NCBI GenBank assembly: GCA_012932865.1 | Contig: SAXG01000007.1 | Span: 248,001-312,000 of the forward strand | DNA length: 64,000 nucleotides | Source of the DNA: Amylostereum areolatum | Lineage: Eukaryota; Basidiomycota; Agaricomycetes; Russulales; Stereaceae | Direction of reading: 5' to 3' | Shown here: positions 24,010 to 35,835 of the stretch, one piece after another | Position numbering within the stretch: the first letter of the stretch is position 1 | Layout of the letters: each line of letters opens with the position of its first letter | Position numbers and translations under genes: made by a program | Notes under the pieces: model-generated | What the model saw: only the letters and a program-made list of their open reading frames with translations | What the model was told of the DNA's origin: nothing | The model's database searches: none

Positions 24010-25461
24010 TCATTCCCGTCCCGAATACGGTGGCGGCACGTCCCCAATATCGTCGTAATACACCCTTCGCGACACCCCAAGGTCTGACATGCTTCTTTGC
24101 CTGGAGAACTCCCGCTCGCTCAGGCTCGGAACGAGCTCGAGGCTTTCCCCGCTGCCGAGCGCAGGATCCCAGAATGCAGTGGTAGCATTATACGCGTATG
24201 GCGTGTGGGATGCATGTGTGCTGTGGCTGTAAGACCTTGACGATCGTCTTTCTAGGCCCAAGTCTGACAACGGCGTATCGGGGGTGGAGGCCTCGCTGTA
24301 GTGTTCCCTGTGCCAGGAAGACATGGTCATAGCCCTGGCCTTGTTGATTTCGTGGTAAGCGCTCCGGCGTTGAAGAAAAGGCGAAGGGGCGCGTGATGAA
24401 CGACGTGCTGCGGTGCGTACGAACGTCAGTCGCGGGGCCGATTTTTGAAAGGGAGGATACAGACCGGAGGGATGGCTTGGGCCTGCTTTTGCTTTCCTCC
24501 TACGCCACCAGACGAGAGCGAGGAGTATGGCAAGGACGGAGACGCCACCGACGACGCCACCAACGATGGGGCCCACGAGCGAGCTTCGTGCGGATGCACC
24601 CGATGAAGTATCGTTGACGGTTGCTGGTGGCGCCGAAGACGATGAAGCCGAAGGTACGGGGGGAAAGGACTGTGTGAGAGGAGAGTTTGACGGTAAAGGG
24701 AGGAAATGGGCGGTGGAAACGAGTGACGAAGGTGGGGGCAATGAAGGTGGGGATGGGACATTTGGTGAAGATGCGGTTAACGTGGGGGGTAAAGGCGAGT
24801 CCAAAGGTTGCGGAGATGGTGACGATACAGAGGGAGAAGAAGGGGAAGGGGGAAAGGAAGAGAGCACCACAGAAGGTGGGGATAACGAGGACGGGGAAGG
24901 AGAGGAAGGTATAGGAGACCACGCCAGGATGCCCGACAAAGAAGACGGCAACGCCAAAACATCAGATGTCATTGACAGCGGGACGTTGATACCGCTCGGA
25001 ATCGAAGGCGTGTAAAGAATGTAATCAACCCATAGTGTGTCCGCGTTCGTAATCGTGGCCGTCAGGGTGTGCTGTCCGGGGTCCAAGGTGGGGGAAGAAT
25101 AAAACAGGTGGCCGTAGGTCGTGTCACTCGTCGCGCCTTGTTCATATACCGAGACGGGAAGAGCATCCATCTGGAACTGCACAACCGGGTTCTGGCCTGC
25201 AGAGGTGGTTCCAAGCACCTCGACGGCGGCTCCTTCCGAAAACAGTGCCGGTCAGACTTGAGCTCCAAACAAGATGGCGGGTGCGATGGCCTCACCGAGG
25301 AAACTAAAAGTAAAGGTGCACCCGCCCGCACCGCACGCGCTACCATGTGTGGTCTTCATGTATTCATTTGTCGATCCCTCTTTGTACCACTGGCCTGAGT
25401 ACGCGATGTTCGGATAACTGTCGTCGACGATAATGGCCGTCGAATTGAACCATACCGCCAT
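24010..25461 (-). CDS. Single-pass membrane protein G with PPPY tail
   Basis: Exons are 25461-25296 and 25232-24010, giving 462 residues. It starts MAVWFNSTAIIVDDSYPNIA. The join reads FLGAAVEVLGTTSAG. The ectodomain ends TLWVDYILYTPS. The stalk is the longest of the group (about 125 residues, Ser/Pro-rich), then the helix (VGPIVGGVVGGVSVLAILLA), WWRRRKAKAG, and a tail with RAPSPFLQRRS and a final DVPPPYSGRE. There is no frame break. The first exon of E, F and G has two conserved cysteines (CSAGGC or CGAGGC) that may form a disulfide. The function is unknown; a surface receptor or sensor role is inference. Confidence 0.85.
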
Positions 25462-26427
25462 TGATTATCCGTGGACGTCCGGGGGGAAGGGCAGGTTGCC
25501 GCACTAGACTAGTAGGGATGGGAACGAGAAGATAAAAACCAAGATTCGGTGGCATGCTTTTGTACGCGAGACGTTCGATGGGTTCCGACCGCATTCCTGT
25601 AGGCTTGTGAAGCTCGTGGTTCCCTGTTCCGCCATGGTCGCTGATGATAGACGTGTCGACGGGCACATACTAGACATGAACGACGTCCCGAGATCGCGGA
25701 CTGCCGGCCGTCTGGAAGCCTACGATTCGAATGCGTTAGTTCCGCGAAGTCGCAGCGTGGGATGGGCAATCCTTACTTACGAAGAAATTTCCGGTATCCA
25801 GCGCACGATGGAAGGCGGAAGTCGTGTTGAATCCACATGGTGCACCACTAGCATAACCCGAGAAGACCGTTGCCTTCCTTCTCGCAAAAACTGCTGGAGA
25901 CACTGAGACGACGTCAGAAACTGGATATATTCCAAATCAAATAAAAAAACCCGAACTTTACTTTCAATGACGATATTCGAGGAGTATCCGTGGCCGACCG
26001 GGCTCGGGAGACGGTTCTTCTGACTCTCTGAGTATACGCCAGCCGACGGTGGGCATGGACATCTCCCGAATTCCCGGAACCCCGACTCCGTTGAAGTCTC
26101 GAGCCTATTTTGGCGCGCCCTGTGTGAAGTGATCTCCGCGGGACATCTATGGCGGGTTGAGCGGTAAACGAGCGAGTAACTTTGGACGGCAAAGGATTCC
26201 GGTCGAGGACATGATGATGGAGCATGATGATGGTTGAGAGCATGAAGCGTCGGCGTTTACCGACGCGCCGCTGACTTCCTCCCCTTCCCACCGTCACCTC
26301 AGTTCAATCGGTCCTCGACGTCAACAACCGCCATATTCGGTTCCCAGTTGTACTCTACACACGCAAAGCCATATTTGAACCACATTCCAGCTTCCGAAGG
26401 ACCCAGCTGCCAAGCTTCCGATTCAAG
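25462..26427. other. Upstream region of gene G and right inversion junction
   Basis: The part up to about 25,850 matches the upstream DNA of E and F. From about 26,280 the plus strand stays open into the Vps39 C-half (after a TGA near 26,275). The residues before the ATG at 26428 do not look like the expected tether linker. The right breakpoint of the proposed inversion should lie here. Confidence 0.45.
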
Positions 26428-29286
26428 ATGGCCGTCCGGTCGACCTTTCCGCGCTCGAGCGTGCTCATTCTCGGCTACAATTCCATCCAATCTCTTCTCC
26501 CCACGACGACAATCTCGCAAGCCGAATCACTGCTGGACTTGCACAGGATTGACGATGTCGTACTGCTCGCCGACCAGCTTCGGAAGAAGCTCGAGAGCAA
26601 GCTAACCGTGGACGAAGACGAGGTGCGTCTTTCCCTCCCCCTACCACCCTTCTTTCCCTCTTACGATTCCAGGGCCATCGCTAGGCAGAAGAGCTTCGCT
26701 ATGTCTTCCAGCGCATTGGGTTCCAACACTTGATTGAGACCCGCTTCGAAGATGCAGGCTACAATCTCTTCGAAGGCGACCTGGACCCCCGCATCCTCAT
26801 CTCCTACTTCCCCGATCTCCGAGGCGAACTTTTATCCCCGGACGACGAGCTATACATGTACGCAGGCGTAGCGGACCACATGGCGCCCTACGACTCCGGT
26901 CGACGACATCAGTACGTGACCGCTCCCGCTCCCCTTCCACCCTCTTCCCTCTCCTCCACCTCTCCTTCCCACATCTTCCTTCACCCACTGTAACCCTCCG
27001 GACGTAGTAAGATGACCCGCCCTTTGCTCTCCTCCCCATATCTGCGTTCGCGTTTGCGTCCACGTCCGCCCCCTCTCGGACTGATCTTCAGTTTCGGCCA
27101 ACCTAGTCAGGAACTACTCCCCGCACCTCGCGCCCAACACGCGCTCTGCGCCGCCGACGGCCGAGCTCAGGCGCATCCTTGGCATCGCCGCGCTCGACAT
27201 GCTCGAGGCGTTCTTGCGCAAGTGGCGGCGCGTGCGGGGCGGAGGGAGCGCGCGCGAGCTGCGCATGGTCAGTGCATTTTTTCTCTGTCATTTTACGGCT
27301 ATAACCAGACTTATTGACGGGCAGATCGTGGATACCGTGCTTGCGAAACTATTCGCGAGGGCGGAGAAGACGACAGACCTGTATGCGCTCCTCAAGGAGT
27401 CTCCGGACCTCGTCCTGCCCGAGCTCGAACCGGTATTCGTCGCTACAGGCCAGTATAATGCTCTGTGCAGCATATACGAACAACGAGGGGACGACGAAAA
27501 GCTTCTGGAGGCTTGGTCCAAGTTTGTGGTCCTTTTCTGCTTGTGTTCGTATTGGTGCTGAGGCGCACATTACAGGATGGTTGAGGGCGAATGGTCCGAC
27601 CCCGAAATCCCCGACCCGCTTTCAAATATGCTTACTCTACTCGTGGCCAAGCGAAATCGTGCTCTGATTCAACAGTGGGGAATATGGCTGACGACCAAGG
27701 ATCCCGAGCGCGCTTTGAAGGTGGGTTGTCCTTGCACTGTAGTTGGAACGGGCACCGATGCTGACCTACGTCGCTTCTGCAGCTATTGACGTCGCAAGGA
27801 TCGAACAAACGGAACCAGAAGACGGGCGACGACTTGGCGATGCTTCAGCAAATTCGTGCCGCCAATCCCGAGGCAGGTCTCCAGTTCCTGGAACACTTGG
27901 TGCTACAAAGGCGAAGTACGGTGGGTACCGGTCACCACGTTTTACGAGCCCAGTAAGCTCACCAAGAGCGCAGGATCGCACATTACATACGGAGCTCGCG
28001 ATGGCCTGCGTTGATCAAGTCGTCTCCGCCCTTTCCGAAGATTCAATATCAAAACTCTGGAGAGCCAAATGTATATCTGTCTTTGACCTTACCACCTTTC
28101 CATCCTAACTTATTCCTTGGCAGCCGCATCCTACGCGTCCTCCCCGTCATCCACGCCCTTCCTGTCCTACTTCTCCGCAACCACCCCGGACTCACCCTCG
28201 AAACGAAGTCGCATCCACGCCGTCCTGTTCTTGCAAAACTCGGCGTACTACGACGTACAGTCCGTGCGTGAGCGCCTAGCACCACACGAACGTATCCTCA
28301 GCGTCGAAATCGCCATCCTCGAGGGGAAAGTAAGCCTGTTCTCTTCGTCTATCTATCTAAAGACGCCTCCGTTGCTGATGTGTTGCGATTTTTCGTAGCT
28401 TGGGAACCACCAGACCGCGCTGACGATGCTTGCGCGAACGGTGCGAGATCATACGTCAGCGGAGGCGTATTGCACAACGTGCGGTTGCGTGCTTCCGCCG
28501 AGGACAGGCGCCTCACTTGCAGAACAGTACGGCCTTGGGCTTTGGGCCCTGACGCCAAAGACGCAAGCGACGCCACCGACGCCAACGAAAGACGAGGAAG
28601 AGACAAGAAGGCTGCTGAGGATGTTATTGGAGGTGTACATGAGCGGGTGCGATCTCTACCCGGCCATGTTATTCTGGCCGGCCTCTGACAATGCCTGTAG
28701 GGGAGACGCCGCCGCGACCGCTGCCACAGCGAATCTGCTCAATTCGCAAGCCATGAACTTCGACACCGTGGACGTAAGGGAATCGCCTCGCCTCTCGTTG
28801 ACCTGTTATCTCACACATCAGCACCAGGTCCTCGAACTCGTTCCGCCATCGTGGGCGCTCCCAACGCTCTCCGCCTTCCTCACGCGGTCTTTCCGACGCA
28901 CCCTGCACGCGAAGCACGAAGGGCTTATCATCAAGGGCGTGAGCATGGGCCAGAACCTTGTCGTGCGTCACGCCTCGCCGCATTCCCCTCCCCGCGCCTC
29001 TCACTGACGTCAATGCATTCTGCATTATACTCTATCGCGTCGACGTCTGGTTCCTTAGGTCGCGGACGAAACACACGCGGTACTGCGCGCGCAGGGCGCG
29101 CTCATCGAGGAGCCGTTGTCGCCGTCGTCTTCCGCACCGTCGACGCCGCCGATAGACGAGAAGCCGTTGCCGGTGGTGGACGAGAAAGTAGGACTGCACG
29201 AGGACGGGGCCATCAAGGTGGCGGAGATCGAACCTGAGTCGTATGGGTCAGGCGCAACGCGGGGTGGAGAGGCGGGGTTGAGGTAG
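26428..29286 (+). CDS. Vps39/TGFBRAP1-family protein, C-terminal half only
   Basis: This carries the Vps39 domain 1 and domain 2 regions that are missing from the N-half at 4-6 kb. Exon 1 (26428-26622) reads SSVLILGYNSIQSLLP then LLDLHRIDDVVLLADQLRKK. Exon 2 (from 26685) gives AEELRYVFQRIGFQHL and YFPDLRGELLSPDD. About nine further short introns lead through LVRNYSPHLAPN, YALLKESPDLVLPELEPVF, EAYCTTCGCVLPPR, NLLNSQAMNFDTVDVLELVP and KGVSMGQNLVV to the stop at 29284-29286. At about 26,899 one extra G separates YDS from VDDI compared with the family; a cryptic donor at the same point could keep the frame. The half starts within the linker that normally follows the beta-propeller, and it has no propeller of its own. 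Confidence 0.8.
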
Positions 29287-30044
29287 CGCAACGATCGAGG
29301 ACTATGCCGTTTAGGATTTTAGGCTTTCGGTTTCGTCTGTGTTTTGTGTCTGCGATTTGGAGTGGGTGTTACCGTTGTACGACCCTTATCTCGGTTATCT
29401 GTGAGGGGGACGTGGATGGGAATGCGATGGTCCATCTGGCCATTCATTGCATGGGAAGATGAGAAGAGGGCGTTTGTTAGGGGCTCCAAGCGTCTGAGCT
29501 GGGAGGTTTCTTGTGGCATTCGATTGTGACTCGAAAAATCCGCTCTCATTCCTGTTTTTTTTTGTCGCCGACGGTCCACGCTACACGCACTGTTACTGTG
29601 TGTAAATACCGCCGGCTTTGGGAGTGCAAGTGACCAGCTGACCCTTGCTGGCCGCTGAACCCTGTCTTTGCATCATCGACTCGAGAACAAGTCGACAACG
29701 GACCATGTTCCTTGCCACTCATCGTCGTCCTGCAATCTGATCGCGCAATCACATGCGTGCGACCGCTGGTCAGTCGGACGTCCCTCGCCTCGGCCTCGTC
29801 GTCGGATGCGCTCATCGCGCGTGCTTCTTCCCGAGGCGAAGACAGGCGGGGGCTGTCGAGGGCGAGCGGAGAGCGGCGGAGAGCTCGTCTGGACCTCGTG
29901 AGAGTCGCGAGCGCGCGGATCTGAGATCGGAGGGCAGAATCACATGCGAATGGGACTGTGCTCATAACTCTGCCAGACTGCTTTATATCTTTTTTATCAT
30001 CGTCCTTCCCTTCCCGTCCTCCCTCCTCTCCTCCTCCCTCTCCG
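29287..30044. other. Intergenic region before the perilipin-like gene
   Basis: It should contain the 3' end of the Vps39 C-half and the promoter of the next gene. A pyrimidine-rich tract lies just before the ATG at 30045. No protein is supported. Confidence 0.5.
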
Positions 30045-31264
30045 ATGGCCACAGAAACTCTGCCCGCCCAGCCCGTCCCCGAGCCCACTTTCCTCTACCG
30101 CGTCGCCTCCATTCCCCTCGTCAAGGACTCGCTCGCCGCCGTGCACGCCTCCCTCCAGGCCAACACCTACACCCGCACGCCTTACACCCACGCACAGGCC
30201 CTCACCCTCTCCGTCTTGCACTACGGCGAGCCACTCGTCGCCCCGCTCTCCCCCATCCTCGTTCGCGCCGATGGCTTCGCCAACAAGGCCGTCGACGTCG
30301 TAGAAGCGAAGTATCCCTACCCGTTCAAGACCCCCACCGAGAACATCTTCGAGGACATCAAGGAGAGGCGCGACCACGCGCGCGACGTCGCCGAGAAGAC
30401 GATCGACGAGCGCGTCAAGGCGCCTGCCGTCAACGTCGTGCAGGGGATCGACAAGGTGAGAGCTTCGTTGCGGCGTCCCGCATCATGCTTATCGGCGCGC
30501 TCATTTCGATTGGATACATTCGTCGCACAGCGCTTCGCACCGCTCGTGGACTACCTCGCAAGCGCGGTGTCAAGAGCACATGCCCCTCACGCCGATGGCC
30601 AGCCCAACGGCGAGCCCTCGACCCCGCCGAAGTACCAGTACCAGCGCGCATACGCGCTTTCGATCGACCTCAAGGACCAGATCTACGATTACTCCTCCGA
30701 GCAGCTCAAGCAACTCCACAGCCAGAGCGTCCTCATGTATGTTTTTCTTTCTCCGCCCCTTATCGGTCGACCGACACCAGGGCTCATGGGCGAATAGTCA
30801 GCGCGCCTCCGTGACGGCGCAGAACATCTCCACCGTCGCGTCGTCCTCGCTCGACGCCGCGCAGACCCGGGTGCACACCCTGAGCACCAAGATGCTTGAC
30901 GAGCTCCACAAGATCCAAGTATGCATCTCTTCCGTCGTGTCTTCCTACGATATAGCCCTGATCCGCATCGCATCGACGCTAGGCATCCACCGCTGCCCTC
31001 CCCGCCCACCTCCAATCCTCCTTCCAACCCGTCCAGGCCGGCATCTCGAGCACGATCCACGACCTTTCCGCCGTGCTCACCTCCGAAGCTCCGCTCCAGG
31101 ACAAAGTGACCAAGGTCGCCGCGACCGTCCGCGAGCGCGTCACGCCCGTGCTCGACGCCGCCGCTGACGCCGTCCGCACGGTCGTCAAGCGCGTCGAGGC
31201 AGGTGCGAAGCCCACGCCCGCGAACGGTAGTACGGAGACGCCGCAGGCGAACGGCGCGCATTGA
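30045..31264 (+). CDS. Perilipin-like lipid-droplet protein (fungal Cap20/perilipin type)
   Basis: Fungal perilipins coat lipid droplets and affect storage-lipid turnover. Exons 30045-30455, 30531-30736, 30798-30918 and 31037-31264 join in phase to 321 residues. The N-terminal region (FLYRVASIPLVKDSLAAVH) and the following KAVDVVEAKYPYPFKTPTE resemble the PAT-like part of Cap20-type proteins. The C-terminal half is made of amphipathic, Ala/Val/Thr-rich helices (RASVTAQNISTVASSSLDAA, DKVTKVAATVRERVTPVLDA), as expected for droplet binding. There is no membrane helix or signal peptide. The start at ATG 30045 is the first in frame with this match. The identification rests on overall pattern and is good but not certain. 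Confidence 0.75.
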
Positions 31265-31727
31265 TGACTCGGTTCAGGGCGCGATGGCTACGATATATGG
31301 GCTCCTCATCATAGACGATAGACTGTTTTCTAATCTCGATGGCTGTGTTGTATGCATTTTGCAAGTTGTTATTGTTGTTACGGTACGACCGGAGGGTGCT
31401 CCCTGGCACCCTCATGTTATGCATTTCTTTTCGGATGTTCCCTTAGCTTGCCATGGACTAGACGAAATGCCTCGTCCTCTGTACATGTTCCGAACGCCGT
31501 TGGTCTGACAACTTCAATATTCAATGGCCGTTGACCGTCAGCTTTACGCGTTTCGATGATGAGGCGATCGAACGCGACGGCGGCATATGATCACGTGCTG
31601 GGAATTGTTTCAGGACGCGGGGCAAGCGCCGGCACTTTACCCGGTAGTACCGGCGTACTTACCGCCACCACCGCCTCTCTGCTTACTGACCGTAACCTCT
31701 TGCCGCTGCATCTCTAGGGGATGTACC
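31265..31727. other. Intergenic region between perilipin-like and TBC genes
   Basis: No supported coding region or repeat. It holds the promoter of the TBC gene. Confidence 0.5.
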
Positions 31728-34010
31728 ATGGCGATACGCCGCACTTCACCTGAGAAGGCGCGCTCAAAGCCACCCTCCTCACCCTCAAACGCCCAACCAT
31801 CCTCCAAGCCGAAGCTCGACTGGAACGCCCTCCGGGAACAGAGCCTCGCGCCAGGCGGATTGGGACCCGAGCGCGCATCTCTATGGTGCGTCTTTCTCGC
31901 GCTCGCAATGCGCAATCTCCTAAATACACCCCCCCGCACGCGCAGGCCCCGGCTGCTGAATGTGGACGTCGCTCCCTGCGCGGCTGAGGAGACCGACCTC
32001 GGCGCGCACGACGACGAGCGTCAGATCCGGCTCGACACCGACCGCAGCTTCGTGCTCTACCCCGTAGGTGATTCCATCCCGCGCCTCCCCCCCCTCCCGC
32101 CCCGCTCACGACCCCTCCTTTACCGGCCAGACGAGACGATGGACGATCGCCAGCGCCGACAGGCGGAGCTGAACGCGCTCATCGTGCGTTTGTTCCGGAG
32201 GCATCCCGGGCTGAGCTATTTTCAGGTGTGGTTCGGCTGGGCTGGGGTTTGTGCGATGCTGACGGGGAGCGTTGGGTAGGGGTACCACGACATCGTCACG
32301 GTGTTGTTTCTGACGCTGCCCGAGGAGGTGCAGCTCCCTGCGGCGGAGAAGATGAGCCTGCACCGTTTGAGGGACTCGATGGGAAAGACGCTCGAACCGC
32401 TTATGGGCCTTCTGAGGTGCGGCCTCCTCCTCCTCCCCCGCCGAAGTGCCTCGTCTGACCCGCGTGGATCTCAGGATCCTCCAGCAACTGCTCCGCCTCG
32501 CAGACTCGGACTACGCCGCCCTCCTTGAAGAGTGCGTCTCCTTTTTCGTCGGTCCGTCGTGCTGGAGGCTGACGCGTGTGGTGCGCGCAGACAGGCCCCC
32601 CTGCCGTATGCGGCTCTCTCACACCTGCTCACGCTGTTCGCGCACGACGTGCCCTCGCTGCCTCTCATCCAACATGTGTTCGACTACCTCCTTACGCGGC
32701 CCCCGATCGCGGTTGTGTATCTCGCCGCTGCGGTGCGTCTCCTTCACCCTTCCTTCCCTTCACCACCCCTTCCCCTTGCCGCCGTTCATATCGCGTACAG
32801 TAAAGATGTGGTGCTGACCTCGAATTTTGGGGGGTGGTTGTAGGTTATACTGGCGCATCGGGATGAAGTGCGTTTAATGGAGCGGGAGGGCGAGGAGGGG
32901 ATGATACACTCGGTTTTGACAGGCATCCCGGACCTAATTGATGAAGAGGCGGATGCGATCCTTGCACATGCGAAGACAGAAGATGTACAAGGTGGTGTAG
33001 CAGTCGCTGACGAGGTCCTTGAAGAGGACAAAGCCGATGTCAACACCGACGATTCAAACACCATCCTACCTTCGGAGGAGATGCACGCCGACGTTGAGGT
33101 CAAGGAGGAGCCTCTGGAGTCAACAATAGATTCCATACCCGATCCTCCAGCCGAGGACACTCCTCGGGACGAAAAGGACGAGTCGTGTTCCTCGAGTCCA
33201 AATATCTCGGGCACCCCTAGCCCTCCCGATTTCGGAGAACCACCTATACCGCCCTTCCTCCTCGAGCAACACCACCGCCGCCACCTTGACCCCGCATCGA
33301 TTCCCCTTCCACCCTCTCCTCCACTTACCCCTCCCCCCTTGCCACCCTCTCCCCCTCCCACGCCTCCCCGTCGTCCAACCCGCACACCGCTCTCCCTCCC
33401 CACCCTCCTCCGCCAAGCCGACACCCTCCTCTTTCTCTACCCTCCAACGCATGCCTCCCTCCGTCTCGCCCAAACAATGGGGCCCGCAAGCGTGATACAT
33501 ACCTGGTCCGAGGACCCATCCTCACTCCCGCCCGACGCCGAAGCGGAGGCGATGGTCGTGCGTGGAACGGACGTCGTGCTCGCGTGGGAGCCCGAGCCGC
33601 CTTCCTCCCCCTCCCCCTCCGCTTCCCCCTCCGCTTCCTCAGACGAAGACGAGAGACATTGGTACGGCCTCCGCCGCCGCCACCCCCACCACCCCCACCC
33701 CTCCAGGCCCCACGACGAGAAAGGGAAAGAAAAAGAAAAGGAGAAAAAACCGAGCAGGAGAAACAAGCTCCGCAAACGCCGTCGCCGCGTCTTTGGCGCG
33801 CGCGCCCCCGTCGAGCGCCGCACGCTCCTCGCGGGCGCGGCGCTGGTGCTCGGCGTCGCGATGGCGGTGTCGGTGTACGGGATGCATGCGCATCCCGTCC
33901 GAGGGTCGGGCGCGGGCGGGTTTGGGGGCGGTATGGGGAGGGCTGTAGGCGGGTTGGTCGGTGCGGGGGAGAAGTTGTGGGCCGCGGCGGTTGGGGGCTT
34001 CGGAGCGTGA
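31728..34010 (+). CDS. TBC-domain protein (Rab GTPase-activating, TBC1D20/Gyp8-like) with C-terminal anchor
   Basis: TBC proteins stimulate GTP hydrolysis by Rab GTPases. The ATG at 31728 gives MAIRRTSPEKARSKPPSS. Short introns join ERASLWPRLLNVDV, the position of the TBC start, then ALIVRLFRRHPGLSYFQGYH, DIVTVLFLTLP, MGLLRILQQLLRLADSDYAA, LPYAALSHLLTLFAHDVPSL and IQHVFDYLLTRPPIAVVYLA. All joins keep the frame. SYFQGYHD is the conserved glutamine-finger motif; the matching arginine-finger segment (usually IxxDxxR) is only partly clear, in DDERQIRLDTDR. A long acidic and Pro-rich middle (about 250 residues) is followed by a basic stretch and a C-terminal helix (LLAGAALVLGVAMAVSVYGM) that should anchor it to ER or Golgi membranes, as in TBC1D20. 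Confidence 0.8.
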
Positions 34011-34761
34011 GGCTGCGTGAGTGGGGAAGCAGTGGGAACTGGAGTGCGTGTGCGCGGGCGGGCCAATCGCACTTCTCCGTTGGTCGCTCGGGGTGGATGC
34101 GGTGTGAAATAGTGTTTGTTCGTCGCCGTATGGGCGTTACGCGCCCGAGCGGGTGGAGGCGAGAAGGAAGGGATCTCTCGAGCCCAACTCACCGTTTGTA
34201 GCTTTCATTCGATTCTGCACAAACTATTCGCAATGCAATCCGGTGTATCTTATTCTCACTCACTCGCATCCCCACTCTGGCCGCGGAGCCCGATCAATAT
34301 TGTTTGTACTACCGTTCGCGGCAGACACAAGGCTAAAAGTGAGGATACGATGATCCTGTCATAGTACTGTACATCGACAGCAGCGAAAGCACCACGATTG
34401 CGAGCTTCATAGGTCAAAATGCCAAAAAGTAGGGGAAAGAACAGTACGAGCTTCAAGCTGTAAGTATGTATATGCAACATACCGTCGGACACATGCGAAG
34501 GGGGGCGACAAGCAAAGAACGGAGGCTAGCGAAACGAAAGCAAGGTATTATCAAGGTGAAAGACAGACGAGGTAGGTATAGTGAGTGTGGATGAGAGCGG
34601 GCGGAGCAGGCGTCCGGGTGGGTCGTCTGGTCCGCGATCTATAGGTAGTGTGTAGATATGTCTGAACGACGCGCGAGGGTGCGATGTGTTGCGATGACCG
34701 CAATGGGATGAGAATGCCGGACCAACGAGCCCGAAAAGAAAAGCTGGCCATCGACGGACGG
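34011..34761. other. Intergenic region after the TBC gene
   Basis: Two converging genes end here. No supported protein, RNA gene or repeat. Confidence 0.5.
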
Positions 34762-35835
34762 TTATCGCCTGCCCGAATACGCAGGCGGATGGTCGCCGTT
34801 CGGCGACAGAACGCGCGTAGTGCGTTCCCGGCGCGACTCGCGAAGCTCCGGGAGGAACGACGGCCCCTCCTGCTCGAGCGCGAGCTTGTCGTCCCCGGCG
34901 TGCATCCACTTGGAAAATTCGACGGAACCCCCGGTCGCTTCCTGGTCGAAGTGCCTGCGCGAGCCCGTGCGCGCCATCGAAGTGTCATTGCGGGGAGCGA
35001 ACGCCATGCTGTCCATGGTCTCTGCACAAACCCCGCGCGACGATGAGCGAACCGCGAAGGCTTCGAGAGCGTGGGCGGCGACGTACCGGTGTAACCGGCG
35101 CCAACGGACGCGAGGTAGCTCTGGGAGGGCGGGACGCACCTCTTGCGGCGGGCGATGCACCCGCACTTGGGGCGCTTGTGCAGGATACCGAAGAAGACGA
35201 AGCAAAGCGCGGCGATGACGACGATGGACCCGAACACGACCCCAATCGCGATCCCGACCGAGGCGGGCGGGCCCGAAGGCGCATCAGAGTCGGCCTCGCC
35301 GGAGGCGGCCGTGGCTTCCGCGCTCGCGGCCGCACTCGCGACGGCCGTCGTGGTCGTCGCATTGGTGCTGTCCGCTGTCGCTGCAGGGCATGAAGCGGAA
35401 ATTGTCGAGGGCCATGGACTGGCCACTTTCCTGCACGAGCAGGATCAGGACGTGGCTTTTGCATCCGAGCTCGTCGATGAAGAAGAAGGGGGCGGAAGGA
35501 ATTGTCTGTGGGGCGTGGAGTCGAGGGCTGGGGTGTGGTGCTGGGGATGCCGTCGAGGAGGTAGGAAATGGGGGCGTCGGGCGGGTTCGCCTGGCCGACA
35601 GCGGTCACGCTCGTCCCTGGGTGGGGTGCGGTCAGACTTCAGAGCCGACTTGAAGCAGGACGTGGCGCACCTTGGAACGTCAGAGAGACGGCAGCGCCTT
35701 GCGCTGAGGATTCGTGCACCGTTCCGTGCGGCCACTGGATCGCTGACTATCGTCCAGTTGCCCTGAGTACGTGACCGCGGACGCGTCCCCATCCCCGACC
35801 TTCACACTAGCAGCAGGGCTCGTCAAAGCTGACAT
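34762..35835 (-). pseudogene. Single-pass membrane protein H, same superfamily as the array, frame-broken
   Basis: The ATG at 35835 gives MSALTSPAASVKVGDGDASA. The ectodomain continues over frame shifts as GTVHESSAQGAAVSLTFQG and, after an intron, GTSVTAVGQANPPDAPISY. Then come FFFIDELGCKSHVLILLVQE and MALDNFRFMPC, typical of this ectodomain type. The stalk is STNATTTTAVASAAASA, the helix VGIAIGVVFGSIVVIAALCF, and the tail ends HPPAYSGRR at 34762, a variant of the PPPYSGR end of E-G. At least four single-base shifts are needed (two in exon 1, one in a run of five C, one before the stalk), each consistent with an extra base. It lies outside the proposed inversion, about 10 kb from gene G. Confidence 0.65.

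Larger units (their letters stand above)
11608..25900 (-). repeat. Tandem array of seven membrane-protein paralogues plus relics
   Basis: Seven head-to-tail copies lie on the minus strand with starts at 12660, 14240, 16355, 18654, 20462, 22880 and 25461. At least three truncated relics lie between them. Subgroups are A-B, C-D and E-F-G. Exon 1 is 163-172 nt in every copy and always ends in phase 1. Spacing within E-F-G is about 2.4-2.6 kb and includes shared upstream DNA, so whole units were duplicated. Confidence 0.85.

Noticed and set aside
26299..26520. Minus-strand frame ending in a tyrosine- and tryptophan-rich segment near the Vps39 C-half
   Set aside because: No family could be recognised, and it overlaps the start of the C-half coding region.
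33120..33525. Minus-strand Gly/Arg-rich frames opposite the TBC gene
   Set aside because: They are antisense to the Pro-rich linker of the TBC protein.
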